A stretch of 12,500 bases of DNA, from assembly GCA_012295275.1 (NCBI GenBank), contig CM022665.1, positions 47,522,102 to 47,534,601 on the forward strand, written 5' to 3'. The notes beneath the pieces are model-generated. The model did not search any database and was not told where the DNA came from. It saw only the letters and a list, made by a program, of their open reading frames with translations. Shown piece after piece: positions 1 to 8,900 of the stretch. The stretch comes from Chrysomallon squamiferum (Eukaryota; Mollusca; Gastropoda; Neomphalida; Peltospiridae). Position 1 is the stretch's first letter. Each line of letters opens with the position of its first letter. Position numbers and translations under genes: made by a program.

Positions 1-59
1 TTTTAGTGTTTTCATTATTAAGTACTTTACTGGGTTGACATGTGATTATTTTTTACATA

Positions 60-375
60 CACAGAGATGCACACAAATGAACACTGACATACACACAAAT
101 GCATATACAAATGCAAATACACACAACACACACACACACAACATCATATAGAAATACTCAGTTGCACAAATACACACAACCTTACAGACCTATGCATATA
201 TAAATGCACATACACATACATAGATACATACATACATGCACACACAGAGAAATGCACAAATATACACAAACACACATACACGTACACACATACTTTTATA
301 CACACACATTCAAACATACATACAAACACAAAAATCACACACACATGCACATACTCACATACACACACACACACT
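60..375. repeat. Degenerate (CA)n / (CATA)n low-complexity tract
   Basis: About 315 bases are dominated by CACA, CATACA and AAATGCA words on the + strand, with pure CA runs near 129-140 and 361-374. It is an impure microsatellite of alternating purine-pyrimidine bases in the upstream intron. Confidence 0.85.
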
Positions 376-466
376 GCTAAGTAATGTCAAGAAAAAAAAC
401 ATTTCTTTACATTTCACTTTTATAAAGAATTGTAATTTTAAAACAACAAAAGATATTACATTTTTT

Positions 467-640
467 CTTGTTGAAACAAAGGCATTGCTAAGTATTCCAA
501 AATACAATTAGTAAATATTTATATGACAAAGCCTTTTTTGTTGAAACAAACACATTGCTAAGTCTCAGTATTTAGTAAGTGTTTGGTTGACACAGTTTTC
601 TTGTTAAAAAACAAACACATTGCTAAATCTCACTAGTGTT
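467..640. repeat. Three degenerate direct copies of a TTGTTGAAACAAACACATTG-type repeat
   Basis: Copies of the motif CTTGTTGAAACAAA-CATTGCTAAGT begin near 467, 537 and 600, spaced about 63-70 bases apart. The third is degraded (TTGTTAAAAAACAAA). A related CTGCTAAGTAATGTC stretch lies near 374, at the edge of the CA-rich tract. It is a small local tandem repeat inside an intron with no visible function. Confidence 0.7.
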
Positions 641-785
641 TGTGTGAAGAAGTAAAAATGTACAGAAGAGAGACACACTGTCTGACTCAAGTTGAAGAGT
701 TCAAATTTCCAGCATCCTTCTTTCAGAGAAAAAAAAAAAAAAAAAAAATCAAAGATAAAATGTTTGAATGTTTTTTTAAATTCAG

Positions 786-866
786 AACGTACAGAACGCC
801 ATGGATGAAGCTATAGCAGCTGTAGAAGAGAAACTGAGACAGCAGCAGGAGATTCAGAACAAAAAG
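786..866 (+). CDS. COG2: COG2 exon A
   Basis: This exon has 27 codons and enters and leaves in phase 0, between acceptor TTTAAATTCAG and donor AAAAAG|GTAAAA. The peptide contains DEAIAAVEEKLRQQQEIQNK, a charged amphipathic helix. It matches the N-terminal coiled-coil part of COG2 that assembles with other lobe A subunits (human counterpart around residues 100-127). It is the first exon visible, so no start codon is in the window; the internal ATG at 801 is an ordinary Met codon. Confidence 0.85.
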
Positions 867-3800
867 GTAAAAATATTTTAGTATTTGATTCACTGTATGG
901 TATGCATCCTGCATGTTACACCGTATATTCTTATGACTGGCCATTTTTAAAAACAAAATTTAAAGACATTCCATTTTGAAAAGAAATTGTTGGTACTCAC
1001 ATATTGAAGACTGTCAGATCTGTGAAATATTCGGTGTATTCCTGAGTTCACTGTTCTGTTCAGTTTAATACAAGTTGGGGGTTTGTGGGGATCTGTTTTA
1101 ATGATAGCAAATCTGTTTTCCAGTGCTCACTGTTTAAAAACTTTTACAATTTATCCTGGGTTTTTTGCATAAAAAAGAAATAAAAAGGAAAAAGGAAAGT
1201 AAAATCTTGTTTAGTATTAGGCTGATAATATTTTGTAGTTTTTGTTTTAGGCGTGTTTGCAACGTTTACTAAATATAAACCAGTCTGTGGAGAAGATTGA
1301 ACATCTGCTGGGTATAAAAACATCAGGACAAATACCTGCACAGACACCAGGGTACTGCTTGTTTGTTTATCACATTTATACAGTAGACTATAGTTAAATA
1401 AAAATTCCATTGAAGACAAGATGCTTGGTTGTTGAAATGCAAAATTTAACATTAAAAATACCATCACTTTGATATTTTGATTTCAAAATAGAGAAAAGTA
1501 ATAAATGAAATTAATTAATATTTAGTTTATCAGCTTGCAGTTTAGATGGTAATTTAATGAGGATTCCGTTAAAGATAAGAATAGATCCTTCTCTTTTGTT
1601 TAAGTGAAAATCTGACATTAAAAATATCATCAACATGATGTTTTGACTTCAAAATAGACTTTGTAAAAAATTAAGAAATTAAGATAATTAATTTTTCGTT
1701 GATCATCTTGCAGATTTGACTTTAATTAAATGAAAATTATGTTGAAAACAATAACATATCCATGTTTGTTTCCAAAACTTAAAACTTAATATCAAAAATA
1801 ATCATCATTTTGATGTTTTGATTTCAAAACTGACCTTCAAAATGAATAAATTAAATACTGATAATTCTGAATGTGTGTCACAGTGTACCTGATATTATCA
1901 TCACTCACATAATATAAATTTTTTTAATTTTAAATTATTGTTTAATTTTTAAAATCCTGTGCTGTTTCAAACTGTTTTTCAGTCATCTGAGTGGACAGCT
2001 GATTGAGAGAGTTGCGACAGAATTTAACAAGCTGCAGTTCTACGTGACAAAGAGTCGAGGACTTCCATTGGTGGAGAAAATTAAACCTGTATGTTTAAAA
2101 AAATTATTTAAAAAAAATCCTGTAATATTCTGAATATTTAGTTTTAAAATTTTACATGTAATATTCTGAATTTTTTGTTTTAAAATTTTACATGTAATAT
2201 TCTGAATTTTTTATTTTAAAATTTTACATGTAATATTCTGAATTTTTTGTTTTAAAATTTTACATGTAATATTCTGAATTTTTTGTTTTAAAATTTTACA
2301 TGTAATATTCTGAATTTTTTGTTTTAAAATTTTACATGTAATATTCTGAATTTTTTGTTTTAAAATTTTACATGTAATATTCTGAATTTTTTGTTTTAAA
2401 ATTTTCCATTAATATTCTGAAATTTTATTTTTAAATTTTCCTGTAATATTCTGATTTTTTTTTTTTTTTTTTACATGTAATATTCTGATTTTTTTTTAAA
2501 TTTTACATGTAATATTCTGAATTTTTTTTTTTAATTTTACATGTAATATTCTGATTTTTAGTTTACATGTTTCTGAATTTTGAATTTTTACAAACATGTA
2601 ATAATTTTTTTTATTAATTATTAATCTCAGATCAGCTTGACATGATTTTGAATTTTAACAAATAATTAAATAAAATCTTTGATCATTAGAAAAATGTCAA
2701 GAATTTATTTTTAACAACAGTTTTATAGAAAATCTTTTGTCATTCAGAAATGATAATATTTATTTTACAAAGAACAGCTGTTTCAGATAGAATTTGATCT
2801 CATTAAAAAAAAAAATTAGATAAATAGACATTTTACAAAGAACAGTGTTTTTAGAGAATATTTAAACATTAAAAAATGAAAATATTTATTTTACAGAGAA
2901 TCTTTGTTTCAGTAGAAACTTTATATATATTAAAAAAACAGAAAATATTTATAAAACAGAGAATCTTTGGTCAGTAGAAACATTATATTTAGTTTTACAG
3001 AGAATAGCTATTTCAGAGAATCTTTGGTCAATAGAAACATTATATTTATTTTTACAGAGAATAGCCATGATAACAACAACTCTGCAGTACAGTTTGGAGG
3101 GATCATTTCTCGAAGGTTTGGAGTCGTGTAATGTGGACATTCTTAGACAGTGTTTGAGGACGTACGCACTCATTGATAAAACAAAAGATGCTGAAATGTT
3201 GTTCAGGCAACATGTAGTCAAACCTTACATGGAGGAGGTACGTTACTGCTGAATTATTGTTTTTATTTACTTGTTTTTTTAATCAGTGTCTGTATATTTA
3301 TATTTAAATATTATAACTAGTTTTATTTTTTTATTTTACTGTTTTAATATTGCTATTTGTATATTTATAATTTAATGATTATAATTTTTTTTTTTTTTTT
3401 TATTATTTGTTTTTTTTTAAATTATTTGTATTATTATAAATTTGTTGTTGTTATTATTGTTGGTGTTATTGTTATTTTTTTTATTTTTGAAATTTTTTTT
3501 TTTTTATTATTTATTTTTTTTTTGTTACATACTGGAGATAAGTGTAAGAATTATTACAACATTTGAGACATTTTTGTTGCAGTTTTATTCATAAATCAAA
3601 TTTCTTAATTAGACATTTCTTTATGATTATTATTATTATTAATTTTAATCAATTATTATTCAGGTATTTTATTGTTTACACAGGTTATCACAGAGCAGTT
3701 TATCAGGTCACATGACCTCCATGCAATGTTTGCCAAAGTTCTTGAATTTGTCCCCAAGAAATGCAAAGTTCTCAGAGATGTCACTAGTGGAGGATCAGGG

Positions 3801-5956
3801 TGAGTTTATAAAATAATAAATAAATAAATAAATAAAAATAAATAAATAAATAAATATTCTTTTCATGGTGACCCTAAAACCCCCTCATAGGTCACAGATC
3901 CCTGTACTATAGATGAGATAATATCGCCTCTATTTGAAAAAATACATTTTTGTATCTTTGTGTGTGTGTATTGACAGATGGATGGATGGATGAATAGAGA
4001 GAGAGAGAAAGATAGGTAGATATATAAAGAAGAGATAGAACAAACATCTGCCTTTGTTGATTAATCAGTTCTTGATGAGCTGGCTGTAGTGAATTTTCTT
4101 ATTTATTTCAGTCTGTATATAGTGGGGTGATGATGAAAGGGGAAATAAATAAATAAATAAATATTCTTTTCATGGTGACCTAAAACCCCCTCATAGGTCA
4201 CAGATCCCTGTACTATATAGATGAGATAATATCGCCTCTGTTTGAAAAAATACATGTATGTATCTGTGAGCATGTGTTTGTGTGTGTGTGCATAGATATA
4301 TAGATGATGTGGTGCGTTACGAGTGTGTATATATTTATTTATTTATTTATTTACTTATAACATCGACTATTACTGATTAATCAGTTCTTGAAGAGCTGGC
4401 TGTAGTGAATTTTCTTACTTTGTTTCAGTCTGTATTTAGTGGGGTGGTGATGAAAGGAGAAATCTTTGAAATTGTCACACATTTTATGTTTTATATCACA
4501 GAACTACTGAGGTGGTTCAGTCTGTATTTAATGTGGTGATGATGAAAGGGGAAATTGTTGAAATTGTCACACATTTTATGTTTTGTATCACAGAACTTGA
4601 GGTGGTTCAGTCTGTATTTAATGTGGTGATGATGAAAGGGGAAATTGTTGAAATTGTCACACATTTTATGTTTTATATCACAGAACTACTGAGGTGGTTC
4701 AGTCTGTATTTAATGTGGTGATGATGAAAGGGGAAATTGTTGAAATTGTCACACATTTTATGTTTTATATCACAGAACTACTGAGGTGGTTCAGTCTGTA
4801 TTTAATGTGGTGGTGATGAAAGGGGAAATTGTTGAAATTGTCACACATTTTATGTTTTATATCACAGCACTACCGAGGTGGTTCGTGGATATGATTTTCT
4901 CGTGAATTCCGTCTGGCCAGAAATTGTCAGCAACTTGGAAGCAAGAACTCCATCCATTTTTGCTCCTGGGAATCCAAATATATTTCATGAGGTAAAGCAG
5001 AAATAGTTTATGCTCTTTATTGTGTTATAGAATGGCAGGCATATCTCTGTTCTGTCATAATATCACTCCAAAAACAAAAAGAACCATTTTATTTAGATCT
5101 GATGAAACTGAAATGTACTAAGATATTGTTAAAACACAGTTAATTTATTTTAGCCAATATATCTGTGTTTAAGCTTTCACTTTGTAAATATCTACTAAGA
5201 TATAGTACTATTTAAAAGGTTGTTTTGACTTAATTTATCAATGATTTTCTTATGATAATTTGTGTGTTAATATGATTGTAATATTAAATGGATTTAATTT
5301 AATAATTATGGTATCATATGAACTGTAGAGATAAAAAAATAAATGAATGATAAATGTTTATAAATATCTATAATGTTTATTTATATGTATGTATTTAAAA
5401 AAAAAACTAGTTATAACAAATTATAAATATAGAAGTACTGATAATAAAATCTGTATATTTATATCTATGTAGATACTATTATTATTATTATTAAAATTAC
5501 TTCTACTACTGTTATTATTACTACTACTACTACTACTACTACTACTACAACTACTTCAGAAGTACAAGTGCAGCATGGACTTTCTGGCGAGGTATGAAAG
5601 GTTGTGTGGGTCGCAGGCCAGTGTGGAAAGACTTCGTGATCACCCAAGTTACCAGACTTTCATCACAAAATGGAGTCTGCCGGTCTACTTCCAGATCAGG
5701 TCAGTCAAAACAGTTTTACCTTTTTCATTCATAAGTTCAAATTTGTGTGTTTTTCTTCTTGGTAATTACAGAGTAAAAACATCCACAGTACAGTTTTATT
5801 GGTTACTGGGTTCAATTCCTTGCTGGTGATAAAACATTAATAAATAAAACTGTTGATGCTGTTATTTAAAAAGAGAATTAGAGGATGTCTGTTTTTTTTT
5901 ATTTTATGTTTTTTCTATTATTTGTTTGTTTGATTTGTTTTGTTTTTTTTTTTTTT

Positions 5957-5987
<31 letters not shown>

Positions 5988-8900
5988 TTTCATTTTATTT
6001 AGTTTATTTTTTTTTTTTTTTATTTATTTTTTTTAAATTTATTTATTTATTATTAAAATCTTTTTTGCCATTCATTCTATTAAAAACAAATAATAATAAT
6101 AACAAAAATAATTTTTTTAAATATGAAATCCTAGGATTTAACTGATATATCTATACTAACATTGTTACTATATTTACATCGCTCTGTTGCAGATTTCAGG
6201 AAATTGCAGGTGCTTTCGAGTTGGCTTTGGTTACCGGTTTAAATAAAGCAGGTGAGAAAAACATTAAATTTTAAATTTGAATAATTACATAACTGTTACA
6301 AAATAGAAATAATTTAACAAATTTTAAACATTTTTACCACAAAAATTTTCATTAAATATTTGATATAAAAGTTAATAAGGTAAATTAATCTAATCAAGGC
6401 ATTCAAAATGTAAGATACAAAATAAATAAAATAAACGATTCAGTAATTCGAGGTGTAACAAGGTTGTTGTGTTGCTATGGAGACGTATTATTCTCACCCG
6501 TGTTTTTACCTGTAGAACCTTCCAGTGAGTTTCGACTGCTGTCCGCTGACATGCTGTGGGAGATGCTGGGGAGGGGCTGGGCGGAGGACGTGTTTCTCCC
6601 CTCCCTGGTGCACAGGTTCTGGAAACTTGATCTGCAGCTTCTGTCACGTTACACAACCTGGCTGGACGAGATTTACGAAGAAGAGGTATTTTTATTTTTA
6701 TCTTTAATTTTAATATGTATATATATATATTTATTATTTTTATTTTATTTTATTTTTTTTTTATATCATGTATATATTTTTTTTGAAATGTAAATTTTTT
6801 TTTTTTTTTTTTTTACACGAATACTTTATTTTCATTTTTAACATGAATATTTTTTTATATTTTTTTTACATATATATTTTTTTTTATTATTAAAATGTAT
6901 ATATATTTTTTTTAATATATATTTTATTGTTATTTTTAATGTATATTTTCTTTTTATTTCTAACATGAATATTTTATTTTCATTTTTACCATAAATATTT
7001 TATTTTTAACAATATGTTTTATATTTATTTTATCTTTTAATATTTATATGAAAATCCTCATCTTTTAATATTTGTTTGAAAATCATTATCCTTTAATATT
7101 TGTTTGAAAATCATTGTCTTTTAATATTTTTATGAAAATTGTCATCTTTTAATATTTGTTTGAATATCTTTAGCTTTTAAAATCTTTATAAAAATTCTCA
7201 TCTTTTAATAATTGTTTGAAAATCATTATTTTTTAATATTTGTTTGAAAATCTTTATCTTTTAATGTTATAAATCTTAGCAGACTAGTAAAGTTAGGTTT
7301 GAATATCAAAATGTTTTTAAAAAAATTTAGTTTGAGAAAACAACAACAACAAAACATCTGAAAAGTTCTGAAAATCGAGAACTGAAAAAAAAAAAACATT
7401 TTCTCTTTCAGAATGTGAGAAGAAAGGAAGCAGCGCAGGAGAAACCCACCAAACCAGCGGGCGTGGCAGGCAGCGGGGTGGGGACCCCGCCCAGATCTTT
7501 CTCACCTCAGCCACCAGAGAGTTCCTCAAACCCACCAATCACCATTGGCCAGATTGTGTGTCTGATCAGCGACTCGGCAAAACTGACGCAGATGGTAAAA
7601 TTACAATTAATTACTTTGTGGAGGAGAGTGTTTGTTATTTTGATGGTAGATTGTGTTAAGAGGTGTTGTGTTGTAAAAAATTGACATAAAGGTAGATTTA
7701 AATCAATAATTTTATAGAGAGGAAGGGTGTAATAAAATCATCACAAATTATGTTAATTATTTGTTTTTATTGGGGGAAATGTTTAAATGTACAAGTTCAG
7801 TTATTTAGTTGTTGTTTTTTTTAATTAAAAAACAATGATTATGATAATGTATTAAGATGAATTATTTTAACAATTTTCATTTGTTTCATTGCTTTTTTAT
7901 CTGAAATATACATTTTGTGAATTTTTTTGGGGGGGTTTATGGGGTTTTTTTTTTAATTAATATTTTTTTATGTTTTTCTTTTAAATAAATGTAAGTTGTA
8001 TTGATCATTAAAGTGTGTAAACAATAATTTTAACTGTTTTTAAGTAAGATTAGTCAGTCTATTGCATGTTACCTCTAAAATATTTAATTATGTTTTTTTA
8101 AAATAAGTGTTTCTTGGGTTTAGCTATAGAGTGCAAATTGTAAACTAGTGTTTTTATTTTTGTTTTAAGTCAGTTTTACTAGAATGATAAGAAAATAAAA
8201 TTAAAATCTTCAGCTTCCAGGTCTGTTTGACAAGACTGTGTTGCCACGGTTACACGAGGCTGAGATTCAGGAGTGCGATACTTTGAAAGGTTGGAGATGT
8301 TTACATTTATATTAGTATTTGTTGTAAAAAAAAATATATAGAGAAAGAGAATACACAGCAGGTTAAAGAGAATTTTTGGTGTGTTTATTCTGGGAAGGGT
8401 TTTGGGGTATGATTGGTGTGAGTGGGACATGTGTGCATGTTTGTGGTGGTATGGCATGGTTTGTTTGTGTGTGTTTGTACATGTGTTTGTGTGTGTATCC
8501 ATATGGGTGTGTGTATGGGTATGTCTGAGTGGACTTCTGGGTGTAAATGTGCAGGGGTATGTAGGGGTGTGTTGTGGGAGTTGATGGGTGAAAGGAGATA
8601 CAATGTCTATAACAAAACTGAGAGACTGCTGTATGAATGTCAGACAATAAATATAAGACTTGTTACATTAAACAATTTCTAAAACAATATTCAGACATTT
8701 TTCTTTTATTTAAATAACTTTCCAAGGAATAAGGAAGAGATGTATTTTGAATGAGTTGTTACCTGTGTTAAGGAAGAGTGTGATTTTGAATCAGTTGTTA
8801 CCTGTGTTTAATTGTCTCAGTGACAGTATTTTGAATGAGTTGTTTACCTGTTTTAAGGAAGAGATGATTTTGAATCAGTTTGTTACCTGTGTTTAGATTG

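Larger units (their letters stand above)
1..785 (+). other. Intronic sequence upstream of the first visible COG2 exon
   Basis: No coding exon is recognisable here. The stretch holds a CA-rich low-complexity tract (about 60-375), a short triplicated repeat (about 467-640) and a run of A residues (about 729-748), and ends in the acceptor TTTAAATTCAG at 785. The COG2 N-terminal exons (the first roughly 100 residues of the family) must lie further upstream. The open frames in the CA-rich part translate to His/Thr- or Val/Cys-rich low-complexity peptides and are not genes. Confidence 0.7.
2089..3057 (+). other. COG2 intron C-D
   Basis: A 969-bp intron made of two repeat fields: a 36-bp minisatellite in the 5' half and degenerate copies of the acceptor region in the 3' half. 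Both are annotated separately. Nothing else is seen. Confidence 0.88.

Noticed and set aside
144-511. Overlapping open frames on both strands in the CA-rich region (76 and 91 codons).
   Set aside because: The translations are His/Thr/Gln or Cys/Val/Tyr low-complexity peptides produced by the CA/TG microsatellite, with no conserved domain.
660-740. Possible upstream exon with ATG at 658 (MYRRETHCLTQVEE).
   Set aside because: It does not resemble the COG2 N-terminus, has no good donor and runs into poly-A.
2115-2600. Regular 36-bp array that could be mistaken for a CRISPR array; likewise 7034-7285.
   Set aside because: Units are directly adjacent with no unique spacers, no cas genes are present and the genome is eukaryotic.
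2949-3221. Minus-strand open frame opposite COG2 exon D (90 codons), and similar ones at 5465-5647, 6390-6656, 7317-7538 and 10331-10573.
   Set aside because: They are antisense shadows of COG2 exons without family resemblance.
4512-4721. 69-codon + strand open frame with a repeated VVQSVFNVVMMKGEIVEIV peptide.
   Set aside because: It is the translation of the 92-bp intronic repeat; it stays open only across the single 90-bp unit and stops in the next 92-bp unit. No independent gene.
5885-6145. 86-codon + strand open frame rich in Phe, Leu and Tyr, resembling a membrane protein.
   Set aside because: It is poly-T and (TTTA)n intronic sequence; the hydrophobicity is a composition artefact.
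6525-6707. Second + strand frame over exon I (Cys/Trp-rich, 60 codons).
   Set aside because: It is out of phase with the well-supported COG2 frame and has no splice or homology support.
8422-8682. 86-codon + strand open frame after exon K, considered as a continuation of COG2.
   Set aside because: It is Cys/Val/Gly-rich GT-tract translation, and the tail (LWELMGERRYNVYNK) does not match the family.
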